This document shows, piece after piece, positions 36,801 through 45,242 of a DNA stretch of 64,000 nt. A model generated the notes under the pieces. It was not told the origin of the DNA. It saw only the letters and a program-made list of their open reading frames with translations, and made no database searches. A program made the translations under genes and the position numbers. Each line of letters starts with the position of its first letter. Within the stretch, counting starts at the first letter, position 1. This DNA is from Chryseosolibacter sp964493505 (GTDB lineage: Bacteria; Bacteroidota; Bacteroidia; Cytophagales; Cyclobacteriaceae), in assembly GCA_964493505.1 (NCBI GenBank), contig CAZBNP010000002.1:186001-250000 (forward strand), in the 5' to 3' direction.

Positions 36801-39800
36801 TTACCGGTTCCATTGCCACCGATCACCTGGTTGGAGGCACCTGCGAGCGCAAGGTGCCCGGATCCGGTACTGGTGTGCGTCGCAGAGTTCAACACATTGG
36901 CCATCGCGGTGATCGTGTTACCCCCGTCGGCAAGTATCCCGCGGGTAAGCGTAAGTGTGCCGGCGACTCTTACCGCACTATTGGACTGCAACGAAACGCT
37001 ACCACCTGTCAGCGAATTGTTGATCACGAGGTTTGCGAATAGGGTCAGGTTACCGGACGCTCCGGTTATCGTCTGATTCGCAAGGGATCCATTGAACGTC
37101 GTCGTCTGTGAAATTGTACGGGGCCGGTATCCACCTCCCGTCAATAGTGTAGAGGCGGAAGTATTGGCGTTTACCAGATCCCCGGCGATGCTAACGCTGA
37201 GTCCGTTTGCATCGAAGTAGTTGTTGTCGTTGATCGTCAGCGATCCCCTCAGTGTCAGGGGATTCGACTCCAGCAAGACCCCGTTGGACGAACCTGCTGC
37301 TGACAAGCTGAACAAGGGTATTCCGGTATTCACGCTGATAACATGGGAGGAGGCGGTCGATCCCACCTCTATCGTTCCGCCTGACACGGCCGACGATGTC
37401 GGATGGAGATAGAGGTCGGCAATCGCCGATCCCGAAGCACCCCTTCCGATGCGCAATGTGCCGCCGCTCATATTGAAGGAACTTCCTGCATTGAGGATTT
37501 CGAATACACCTCGTGTTGTCGAGAGCGCTGCCGTCCGGCCTACTGTAACCACACTGCTACCCGACTGGTTGTAGGTCAGCGCTCCCTGCGTACTCGCAGT
37601 CGAACGTCTGATTTGCGAATTGATATTGAGTGTTCCACCACTGACCGTTACTACAGGCATACCGGTGGCGGCGTACTCGAGCGAGTTGTCGTTCGATGCC
37701 GTACCTATGTTCACGGTTCCTCCCAGAACCTCCAGTGTTCCGACAACGCGCATATCGATCCCGTTACCACCGGCAAGCGAAAGTGTCCCTCCATTAGCCG
37801 AAAGGCGTGTCTCCGCCGGAATAGTGAAGATTTCATTGTTGGAAATCACGACGGTCTGTCCGCTGGATAGGCGGAAAGTGCCTCGTTCCATTATCAGCGG
37901 ACGGTTTCCACCCGACAGACTAAAGGCGGTTGCATTTATGTTCAGCACCGACGATTGGTTAACGCCCTTGACAACCCGGATGATATTAAAATCTGTGAGC
38001 ACTCCGGTACCGGTCACCGACGTATTGGCGGCGCCCGTAAACGTGGTATTACAAACGCGATTGCCGGTAACCGAAAAATCAAGCGTTCCGTTGTTAATGA
38101 TATTTCCACTGATGATCAATTCGTTCGTGCTCGCCGTGCCGGAAGTTGACATGCTCCATGTTCCGGATGCGCCAATGGTGACATTGCCGGCAATCGATAC
38201 GGTTTGCGCTGTTTGGTTCATGAACTGCAGATTGCCCTCTGATATCACCAGGTGTCCCGCAATACCGAGGGTACGCGAAGCCGCAGAATTCAATTCAACC
38301 ATCCCGTTAGATGCGAGCCCCTGTACCGTCATGTTTCCAAAAACGGTCATGTTCAGGTCAGGCAATGTGATCGCACTTCCTCCCTGCGGAGTCAGGATCA
38401 GGTTGCGATAGGATATCAGCGGAAGGTTTGTCGGAGCGATAGATGCCGTGGGTATCGTGAAACTCTGCGACGCCGTGGTGTAGTACTCCACCGAGCCCCC
38501 CGCTGCGCGGATAAAGAGACCGAAGTCGCCTACGGGGAACTGTGCCGTGGGTGTGGAAGAGGATATCCGGAGCAATCCGCCGGACGAAGCTCCTCCGCTC
38601 GACACGAAGCCGAAATTGTGGCCCGTGGTAGTGGCAATATCCAGCGTGCTGCCAACAGCAATCGAGAGTGAGCCGGCGGTCTGCCCGTTCGAGCCTGTCG
38701 TAATTGTGTGGTTGTTTGTCGCACCGTCGCCAATAAAGACCTGGTCATTTGCTCCGGGTATTGTCGAGGCGGGTGGCCCGGTATGGCTAACGGTAGACCA
38801 CGGGGTCGTAGCCGGGTTGTTGTCGTTCCAAAGTCCGTCGCGAATGGTGTAGTAGCTCTGCACACTGCTGAAGGCCGCGGGAACGCCCGCGGTGAAGTCG
38901 CCTTCCAGATAATCTACAGCGGCGAAATGGACAGAACGCGTACCTTCGTCTACCGGGGTAATATCGTTTATGACCGTCCACCCGCCTGCGTTGTAGCGCG
39001 CCGGAATATACGAGACATCATCGCCGGCAGGGACCACGTGAGATGGCAGGTAAGTAAACTGATGAGTTACCGATCCTGGCACCACACCCGAGAATCCTTC
39101 ATTCACGATCTTCCAGTAGCAGGTCAGATTGCGTGTATTGGAGGCGGTCACGAAGGGGTTTCGCGCGTGTACCGGCCTGGCGCCGATAGCGCCGTACGCC
39201 GCCGGCGCGGCAGCCAGCTGGGTCGTTGCGGGGGTGTAATCAGTTCCGGCTCCGAAGTGAAAGGTGAAGGGAGCGAGGTTGCCAAATGATTTCTTCACCC
39301 CGCGATCTGACTGTAGTCCGAGTGTGCGAATCATTTTTGTCGCACTGAATCCGGCGCCCGTGGTCGTCAGCGCGGTGGGTGACGTAGAGCTCAGCCACAA
39401 CTGGTAGGGTCCGATATCAAAAAGGCTGTTGCCCCCACCCGCCAGCGTGAGCGTACCACTCACCGTTGCGTCCGAAATAAGTGAAGCACCGGGCACACTG
39501 TTGTTGTTCAGGATAAGATTGCCAAAGACGCCCGTGCCATCTCCCGAAATCATCTGGGCAGCCGAGCCGTTAAGCGTTATGCTTCCGGTACCGGTGTGTA
39601 CCGCGTCATTCTGTACGTTCGTCCGTGCCTCGATTGTCTTGCCGCCATCATTGACGATACCATTGAGCAGTGACAGGGTACCTCCTACCACCAGCGAACT
39701 GCTACTGCCTGTAAGAGTCAGTGTCCCGGCGCTCTTCGAGACCGACAGGTTGTTGAGGCCGGATGTAATAGTCCCGTTTAATTCAAACGCCTGGTCCGCT

Positions 39801-41599
39801 GTACCGTTGAAGGTCGTGGTGTTGCTTCCGGGCGTATAGGTAGCGCCGCTTTCAATAATAAAATCTCCACCGACCGTCACGTCGAGATCGTTGGCTGTCA
39901 GGCGGGCGGCGTTGACTCCCTCAATCACCAGATCATTTTGCACGACGAGCGGCTTCGCCGTGAAGGTGGAGCCGGGGCGATTTCCGATGTTCGCGAGCGT
40001 GACCACCGTGGCCGTCGCCCCGGCCTGCCTGCTGATGATAAGGTCCCACAACGGAGCAGTCGACAGCAATGGGAACGAAGCTGCCGTGCCGGAAAGTATC
40101 ACGTTGATTGTTCCACCGGTGACATTATAATTCGCCTCATCGCATCCAATGTGGAGCGAGCCGGTGGCCGTCTGTGAATTCCGGATGTTGATCGTACCGC
40201 CCGACATGATAAATACCTGCTCGGGATAGGGCAATGAAAACCGCGCGTACGCACCGTCCGAACTTCCTGTACCGATAGCGTTGAATACACCACCTGTCAT
40301 AGTAAATGTGCCCCTGTGTGTCAGCGCAGTACTTGACGGTCTGAACTTCTCTGTTGTAAAAGTGCCTCCTTCAATGATGTATTGCCCCTCCTCGCGGATC
40401 ACGCATCCCTGCCCGCCGAGCGTTGTAAAGCTTCCGGCGGTAATGCGGAATTTCCCGTAAGCAACCAGCGCTGCGCCATTGGTATTGAAGTCGGCGCCAT
40501 CGATCCAGAGCATGGGACTCTGACCTGGTGAACCCAGATCCCAATTGCTCGGGCTGCCGCCGAAAATTCGTGGAATGTTAATGTTTGCACCCAGACGGAG
40601 TGTTCCCTGGGTGATGGTAATCAGCTGACTGTTTGAATAGAGGCTCAGGTTAGCAACGTTTGTCGATGTGACGGATAGAACGTTGACAGAACCTGTGCCT
40701 TTATTTATCGTGAGGGTGTAAAGGTTGGTCGGCCCTTGACATGACAGGGTCCGGTCTGCCGCTCCTGTGAAAAACAGTCGCACGGCTCCGTTACCCGATG
40801 CGGTGTATTGCGCTGAATTGCTGAACCGGACAACGCCGTTGTTGACCATATTGCCCTCGACATTCAGGGTGTGAATGGAGTTGACGATCCCTGCTCCCAG
40901 GGTTGTTCCTGTACCAACAGCGATGTTCCCATTTGCTGTAAGGGTAAGTGCGTTTCCCGCCTGTGTACCAAGCCTGACAATGAGATCGCCGGTGCCTGTA
41001 GCGGTGGTCGTCAGGTTTCCAAAAACCGTAAACGTGGCTCCGGAAGTATTGGCAAAAGAAATTGTGTGATCCGCGCTTGTACCGTTCGAGAAAGCCAGGT
41101 TGGGATAATTGATTGTCGTGGGGATAGCACCTGTAAAATCATAGTAACTGACAGTCGCGCCGGCCGCAGCCGAATTGACAAAACTATTGTTGGTTACGGC
41201 CGGGAAATAGCCGGATTGAATTCTGATCGTACCCGATCCCGAAAGGGAGTTGATCGTATTGAATGTGTTGGTGGCAAGGTCAAGTGTGCCTCCATTGTTC
41301 AGAACAATAACAAGACCGGAGGTGGATACATTGGCCGTCAGAAAAACCGTAAACCCGTTCAGAATGGTTACGACATCGTTGGCTCCGGGAACAGCGCTTC
41401 CGGTTGAAGTGGCACCTGTGGGATCGGTCGTCCAGGTAGCGGGATCGTTCCATGCGCCGCTGGTCCCGGCGTTTGTGTACGTGTACAGGTTAACAGCCCC
41501 GGCGAATGATGAACTCAGAAGAACAAAGGCAATCATCAATACCGTAGCCGACAGGGTATTAGCCAGGCGTTTTGAAGCCAATGATAATGCGCTCACCAT
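33899..41599 (-). CDS. Giant T9SS-secreted surface protein (adhesin-like, 2566 residues)
   Basis: A secreted protein with an N-terminal signal (about residues 12-36). Three large beta-rich modules follow, each opened by a W-rich segment ('AWNDPATWTTDP' near 48; 'DGLWNDNNPATTPW' near 917; 'SGDWESDDAVWDQDPPG' near 1812) and built of short Ser/Thr/Gly-rich strands like a beta-helix. A pre-C-terminal domain ('LPITLARFTATAEEEGVLLKWTT', about 2385) and a type A sorting domain ('VDIYPNPSDEHDEVFLYV' to 'GRGIYIVSVTGAGVSETGKLLIR') end the protein. The sorting domain directs export through the type IX secretion system and attachment to the cell surface. A role in adhesion or gliding is inference. The gene stands alone; the opposite strand shows many shadow frames from its biased composition. 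Confidence 0.92.
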   Translation of the reverse strand: MVSALSLASKRLANTLSATVLMIAFVLLSSSFAGAVNLYTYTNAGTSGAWNDPATWTTDPTGATSTGSAVPGANDVVTILNGFTVFLTANVSTSGLVIVLNNGGTLDLATNTFNTINSLSGSGTIRIQSGYFPAVTNNSFVNSAAAGATVSYYDFTGAIPTTINYPNLAFSNGTSADHTISFANTSGATFTVFGNLTTTATGTGDLIVRLGTQAGNALTLTANGNIAVGTGTTLGAGIVNSIHTLNVEGNMVNNGVVRFSNSAQYTASGNGAVRLFFTGAADRTLSCQGPTNLYTLTINKGTGSVNVLSVTSTNVANLSLYSNSQLITITQGTLRLGANINIPRIFGGSPSNWDLGSPGQSPMLWIDGADFNTNGAALVAYGKFRITAGSFTTLGGQGCVIREEGQYIIEGGTFTTEKFRPSSTALTHRGTFTMTGGVFNAIGTGSSDGAYARFSLPYPEQVFIMSGGTINIRNSQTATGSLHIGCDEANYNVTGGTINVILSGTAASFPLLSTAPLWDLIISRQAGATATVVTLANIGNRPGSTFTAKPLVVQNDLVIEGVNAARLTANDLDVTVGGDFIIESGATYTPGSNTTTFNGTADQAFELNGTITSGLNNLSVSKSAGTLTLTGSSSSLVVGGTLSLLNGIVNDGGKTIEARTNVQNDAVHTGTGSITLNGSAAQMISGDGTGVFGNLILNNNSVPGASLISDATVSGTLTLAGGGNSLFDIGPYQLWLSSTSPTALTTTGAGFSATKMIRTLGLQSDRGVKKSFGNLAPFTFHFGAGTDYTPATTQLAAAPAAYGAIGARPVHARNPFVTASNTRNLTCYWKIVNEGFSGVVPGSVTHQFTYLPSHVVPAGDDVSYIPARYNAGGWTVINDITPVDEGTRSVHFAAVDYLEGDFTAGVPAAFSSVQSYYTIRDGLWNDNNPATTPWSTVSHTGPPASTIPGANDQVFIGDGATNNHTITTGSNGQTAGSLSIAVGSTLDIATTTGHNFGFVSSGGASSGGLLRISSSTPTAQFPVGDFGLFIRAAGGSVEYYTTASQSFTIPTASIAPTNLPLISYRNLILTPQGGSAITLPDLNMTVFGNMTVQGLASNGMVELNSAASRTLGIAGHLVISEGNLQFMNQTAQTVSIAGNVTIGASGTWSMSTSGTASTNELIISGNIINNGTLDFSVTGNRVCNTTFTGAANTSVTGTGVLTDFNIIRVVKGVNQSSVLNINATAFSLSGGNRPLIMERGTFRLSSGQTVVISNNEIFTIPAETRLSANGGTLSLAGGNGIDMRVVGTLEVLGGTVNIGTASNDNSLEYAATGMPVVTVSGGTLNINSQIRRSTASTQGALTYNQSGSSVVTVGRTAALSTTRGVFEILNAGSSFNMSGGTLRIGRGASGSAIADLYLHPTSSAVSGGTIEVGSTASSHVISVNTGIPLFSLSAAGSSNGVLLESNPLTLRGSLTINDNNYFDANGLSVSIAGDLVNANTSASTLLTGGGYRPRTISQTTTFNGSLANQTITGASGNLTLFANLVINNSLTGGSVSLQSNSAVRVAGTLTLTRGILADGGNTITAMANVLNSATHTSTGSGHLALAGASNQVIGGNGTGKFGNVILNNSSGASFAANQEITGGLTFTSGLLFINQYGLYLSNTSLSAISGATSTRYIVTSGQLSNGGVRKAFESLVTNGSFVYPVGVAGKYTPASYTITTGALGGTITVKPVNSKHPSATGSGSSFVNYYWNVTNSVISISSLTHAYQYVAVDERGTPAEYRDAHFETGAWNIGNAAGNPDPVARIITFTNTNVAGDYTAGEPTAFVNPTVYISIASGDWESDDAVWDQDPPGTNLGPPAGSFVIISEGHTITINTNNKLPATLDVRGSLHLGTTTGHDFGTVSATGLGARTIQIQSSIFPSGNFSSFVAANGGTVEYNGALTLPTQSTYNHIVFSGSGTKIMPSADLTINGSMSILSGTVNNAVYNRSIVLVSGTDDFTNHGVFNAGSGVLIVERNLINTGASAILTTPGGGIFGMRVGGNLSNTGGATYIGGSDQVTIEGSLVNEGSFSAGSGELTVDGGVGTSGSFVTGSGTVAIGGSLTNHDTFTAGTGPITTGGDLINTGTTALYSANANTLTVNGALQNMAGATFNAGSGSVTARGDWINQGFFNGGTGRVLFTAPVSQSLTGATSFYNVTKSAGGMLTLNSTITIENTLTLVSGRIVTGSNTVALTNTLIQPVTGQSAGSFIDGKLSVSYPNTAGTGRIFPVGKGTVYRPVVIYQNVASLNPVVRAEMVNTPPSGSYPVTIQGLSEARYFSIDLLSGTMNSPVVELSFNTNGPADENIAIAGNARVVRATAPTGPWTDEGGSGVFSPSAPAGYATSDVTSIANPTYFALAYQNVPLPITLARFTATAEEEGVLLKWTTLGEKNNAYFTIERSVGGLAYDSILSLPGAGDSYETIHYSTLDQYPLFGVSYYRLRQTDYDGKFSTSRVVRVENLEKRSRVDIYPNPSDEHDEVFLYVRRLADIRGRVVIASVTGRVYFDDIVDLPGPFNITAALGALPGRGIYIVSVTGAGVSETGKLLIR

Positions 41600-41745
41600 T
41601 TTGGAACCAACAAGTCGTCAGTCAGGTAATCAACGGGCAAGGAGGAGTGGCCTCATTGATCCTACTTTAATCAGAAATGTAATAATCTTAATGGGATAAT
41701 ACAGACAAAACTGAAATAAAAATCAGGAACACATCGAGGAGTTCG

Positions 41746-42711
41746 TCAGGCGACATTGTTTACTACGTTATCGGGATGGCCGCTTACAAACCGACTGAGG
41801 TTCTTCGTCGCCATCGCCATAAGGCGTCGCCGCGCCTCCCGGGTTGCCCATGCTATGTGCGGCGTGATGATACAGTTTTTTGCGCGGAGCAAAGGATTGC
41901 TTTCGGATGGCGGTTCCTGGGATAGCACGTCGAGGGCAGCGCCGGCAATTACATCACCATTCAGCGCGTCGGCAAGATCCTGTTCGACAATGAGCGGCCC
42001 GCGTGACGTATTGAGCAGGAAGGCATTGGGTCTCATCGTCCGCAGCGACCTGGAGTTGATCATCCCCTGCGTCTCCGGGGTTAACGGGCAATGAATACTG
42101 ACGACGTCTGATTGCTCCAGAACGTCATCGATACTTGCCCAGGTAAAATTCCGTCGGTGTGATTGATCCCTTCTGCTTCGCGCCGTACCGAGCAAATTCA
42201 TTCCGAACGCCGTCGCAATGTTACCTACTTCCTGGCCGATGGTTCCGAAACCGATAATCCCCATCGTCTTGCCTGACAGCTCGATCAGGGGATAGTCCCA
42301 ATAGGAGAAGTCTTTCGACCGCGACCACTTGCCGTCGCGTACTGTGTCACTATGGTACTGCACATGGTGACACAACTCCAGCAACAGGGCGAAGGTGAGC
42401 TGTGCGACCGACATAGCTCCGTAGTTGGGAATGTTGCTGACAACAATGCCACGTCGGGCGGCTTCGTCTATGTCTATTATATTATAACCCGTTGCCAATA
42501 CGCCAATATACTTCAGGTCAGGTAGTTGACGGAGTGCCTCCGCACTGAGAGGGGTTTTATTAGTAAGCAACACCGTCGCACCTTTCGCTCGCTCAACAAT
42601 CAACTCAGCCACGGTACGTTCGTGAACGATCAATTCACCAAACTCCGCGATTCCATCCCAGCTCAGATCGCCGGGGTTCAGGGCAAAACCATCAAGAACA
42701 ACTATCTTCAT
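41746..42711 (-). CDS. D-2-hydroxyacid dehydrogenase (glycerate/glyoxylate reductase type)
   Basis: A 321-residue NAD-dependent enzyme of the D-isomer 2-hydroxyacid dehydrogenase family. The Rossmann motif is 'MGIIGFGTIGQEVG'. Catalytic Arg lies in 'NTSRGPLIVEQ', Glu in 'DVLSQEPP' and His in 'ITPHIAWAT'. The ATG at 42711 (MKIVVLDG) fits the family; the ATG at 42729 overlaps the malate synthase stop (ATGA) and is an alternative. Placed after malate synthase and the lut-like genes, it probably reduces or oxidises glyoxylate, hydroxypyruvate or a related acid. Confidence 0.9.
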   Translation of the reverse strand: MKIVVLDGFALNPGDLSWDGIAEFGELIVHERTVAELIVERAKGATVLLTNKTPLSAEALRQLPDLKYIGVLATGYNIIDIDEAARRGIVVSNIPNYGAMSVAQLTFALLLELCHHVQYHSDTVRDGKWSRSKDFSYWDYPLIELSGKTMGIIGFGTIGQEVGNIATAFGMNLLGTARSRRDQSHRRNFTWASIDDVLEQSDVVSIHCPLTPETQGMINSRSLRTMRPNAFLLNTSRGPLIVEQDLADALNGDVIAGAALDVLSQEPPSESNPLLRAKNCIITPHIAWATREARRRLMAMATKNLSRFVSGHPDNVVNNVA

Positions 42712-42725
42712 ACCTAATCGGGTGG

Positions 42726-44597
42726 TCATCCGGGAAAATCCAGATTTTCAGTAATCCGTTTCCCTTCCGAATGAAATGTTTCGATATACAATCTGATCCG
42801 CTTACCGGCGATCTCAGCATCCATATTGTTAAGGTTAATGTTCAGTAAGTCAATAAACCACGGAAGTTTCGCATCGCTAAGGACATACACACTTGCGATT
42901 TCCCTGGAAACAGGAAGCGTTGTCTTCTTTGAGTCGTCATGCACGTCCTTGTTCTCTGCTTTAAGCAGTTTATCGTACTCCTCATCCAGCAATCGCCCGA
43001 ACAATGCTTTTGTAAATACCTCTCCTGCTTTGATACCAGTAGCGGGGTCATCATCTGTGATACGCACGCCTTTATGAACCCATTCCCAAAGGATACTCAG
43101 TCTGATCTCTCCCGTGGCCATATCTTCCATCAGGTAGAGAATATCGTCGTTGCCAAAAAAGTCAGCGGGCTTAAGCGCCGCTGCCTGCATCCCCTGGCCG
43201 AAAGCATTCCCGTATTGGAGAGCGACGCTGATCAGGTTGCGCGCACCCCGGATGGTAGTCGGCGCTGACTCAAGCTGGATAAGGTTATCCGCGTCCTTCT
43301 GCTGGTATGAGAGCGGGGGGAATTTCCGTCCGGCCTGGTTTACTTCACCAGCTTTTTCCCACACCGGTCGCACTATATGCACCATCTTCCAATGTGCCAC
43401 CCACTTTCCACTCGCTCCCTCCCGCTGCTCGCGTTCAGCACCTGCCAGGGCTTTCTTCATGCTGGCTGCAACGCCGTCGGCAGATCCCACCGGTATATTA
43501 GGCTCCATACCACCTTGCCACAACGCAAAGTTTCCATTGATATCGGGTGTGTTTACCGCACATCTCACGCGCTGCTCATAGTGCCGCATATAACCATACG
43601 TCATCACGATCGATTCGATGTCGGGATTGACAAAGCTTTCGTCCCAGGCCATCGCATCGGAAACGCTGTTGATATAGTCCCATCGCCCGGTATTGTACCC
43701 TACAAAATGCTTGCCGAGCGCGGCGCGAATTTCCATAAGCTGATGGGTGGCTTCCAGCTGTTCCACCAATGCGTAAACTTTTATCGTACCATTGGCGAGC
43801 TCCAGATGTTCCTCGAGCGTCGAGATCATTTCGTTCCAGACGGCAGCTTCTTCGGCAGTCTGGATCTTGGGGAGATACAACACCACCGATGATCCCTGTT
43901 CCTGTAATGTCCGGTAGTTGTTGACAACATATAATACGAGATCCGCGATGGAAGCAGCCATTGCCACGCCGTCGCTGTCGCGGATATGCCGGTCGTCGAG
44001 GTGAAGTCCGCGCGCGCGGAATATTTTTGTCGTAAATGTCAGCTGTTTCTTCCAGTCTTGAACGATGTTGCGGCCGAGGAATCCCTGCGACCATTTGTTC
44101 ATTTCTCCAGCCACTTGTTCCGCGACTTTCAAAAACACCGGATCGTTGTGAATGGCCAGTTTGAGGTTTCGCTGGTTATCGAGCGACATCGCTGCTATCT
44201 GCCCCAGAGCATCTTCTCCGTCGAACATCCATCCGTCCGCACCCGAGAGCAATGCGTAGGCGGCATTGCGAATACTGCTTTCCAGGGGTGCGCCGGGTTT
44301 GGCGGCCGGTCCTGTTCCCTGAATCCATTGGCGTTGCAGGTCGGCGGGAATAGGCGAGCCTTCAAATTTTCCATCGCGTGCATCCTGCACCACAATATTT
44401 GTTCGCGGTATTGTGCCGTTGGGGTTGAGGAACTGTATCCTTTCTCGATCCTTCTGGCGAAGCATTCGGCGCCTGACGCGTGCTTCCATGACTTCCTTAA
44501 TCACCGGATTGAACTTAGCCAGCACGACAAGCGCAGCCAGTGCTTCGTCGGTGTAAACGTCACGGTATTCCTGTTTGAGGTTCGAGCGTATTTTCAT
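42726..44597 (-). CDS. Malate synthase (divergent, long form)
   Basis: A 623-residue enzyme that condenses glyoxylate with acetyl-CoA to malate. Family segments are 'FRARGLHLDDRHIRD', 'VVLYLPKIQTAEEAAVW', 'YALVEQLEATHQLMEIRAALG', 'GYNTGRWDYINSVSDAM' and 'LYLMEDMATGEIRLSILWEW'; D492 in that last segment matches the catalytic aspartate. It is about 90 residues longer than the E. coli A form and the usual 'WVAHP' reads 'WVAHW'. No isocitrate lyase is nearby, so the glyoxylate may come from glycolate or a similar acid rather than from isocitrate. It lies between lutC-like and hydroxyacid dehydrogenase genes on one strand. Confidence 0.87.
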   Translation of the reverse strand: MKIRSNLKQEYRDVYTDEALAALVVLAKFNPVIKEVMEARVRRRMLRQKDRERIQFLNPNGTIPRTNIVVQDARDGKFEGSPIPADLQRQWIQGTGPAAKPGAPLESSIRNAAYALLSGADGWMFDGEDALGQIAAMSLDNQRNLKLAIHNDPVFLKVAEQVAGEMNKWSQGFLGRNIVQDWKKQLTFTTKIFRARGLHLDDRHIRDSDGVAMAASIADLVLYVVNNYRTLQEQGSSVVLYLPKIQTAEEAAVWNEMISTLEEHLELANGTIKVYALVEQLEATHQLMEIRAALGKHFVGYNTGRWDYINSVSDAMAWDESFVNPDIESIVMTYGYMRHYEQRVRCAVNTPDINGNFALWQGGMEPNIPVGSADGVAASMKKALAGAEREQREGASGKWVAHWKMVHIVRPVWEKAGEVNQAGRKFPPLSYQQKDADNLIQLESAPTTIRGARNLISVALQYGNAFGQGMQAAALKPADFFGNDDILYLMEDMATGEIRLSILWEWVHKGVRITDDDPATGIKAGEVFTKALFGRLLDEEYDKLLKAENKDVHDDSKKTTLPVSREIASVYVLSDAKLPWFIDLLNINLNNMDAEIAGKRIRLYIETFHSEGKRITENLDFPG

Positions 44598-44630
44598 AGG
44601 CGGTGGTCAGGGTTTTTGAAGAATCGTACC

Positions 44631-45221
44631 TTACGTAAGGATAAAAACTGTCATAGAGATAGGGCCGTGTGCACCGAGGACGAGCGACTGCTCGATATCC
44701 GCGGTTTTTGAGGGGCCTCCGATGAACGTTCCAAATCCGTAATCGCCGGCGCCGATCTTTTTATAGGCTTCATGCATGGTGGGGACAATGGTACTGGCGT
44801 CAATCACGACAGCCAGGTGCTGACATATAAACGGAATGACACGCTGTCCCATCACGTCGTCGGTCACCCATACGGTACCATTCTCGGCAACGGCAAGGTG
44901 GGCACCCATGACGGCAAGCTCCACATCGGCAAATGTGTGTGGATCGGCATCGCTCGAATACAATTCGAAGTGATCCGCCAGCGATGGCAGTGTTGTTACT
45001 ACCCGCAGGCCGGTATCAAACTGTTCGGCAATCATCGCTCTGACCAGCCCGATGTCGTTCACAACGACCGCCTTGCCGCCGATACCGCCAAACATATCCA
45101 CATATTCCTGTACAATGTCTGATACAGATCCTTTGAAGATACTGAGGTCCGGTAATGGACTAAGCGGTGGTTGATTCTTCTTTACGTCTGCCAGAATTCT
45201 TTCGCGGCTGGTCATAGTCAT
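44631..45221 (-). CDS. LutC/YkgG-type LUD-domain protein
   Basis: A 196-residue LUD-domain protein, third component of the LutABC-type L-lactate (or related hydroxyacid) oxidation complex. The body carries the family segments 'LAVAENGTVWVTDD' and 'YGFGTFIGGPSKTADIEQSLVLGAHGP'. In the complex it works with the Fe-S proteins LutA and LutB. It is followed, 34 nt on, by the malate synthase gene. Start ATG at 45221; an ATG two codons on would also serve. Confidence 0.88.
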   Translation of the reverse strand: MTMTSRERILADVKKNQPPLSPLPDLSIFKGSVSDIVQEYVDMFGGIGGKAVVVNDIGLVRAMIAEQFDTGLRVVTTLPSLADHFELYSSDADPHTFADVELAVMGAHLAVAENGTVWVTDDVMGQRVIPFICQHLAVVIDASTIVPTMHEAYKKIGAGDYGFGTFIGGPSKTADIEQSLVLGAHGPISMTVFILT

Positions 45222-45242
45222 AACATTCTATATTACTGCAAC

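Noticed and set aside
34931..41699. Many plus-strand open frames opposite the giant adhesin gene
   Set aside because: Shadows produced by the biased codon use of the long minus-strand gene, with no starts, families or neighbours in support.
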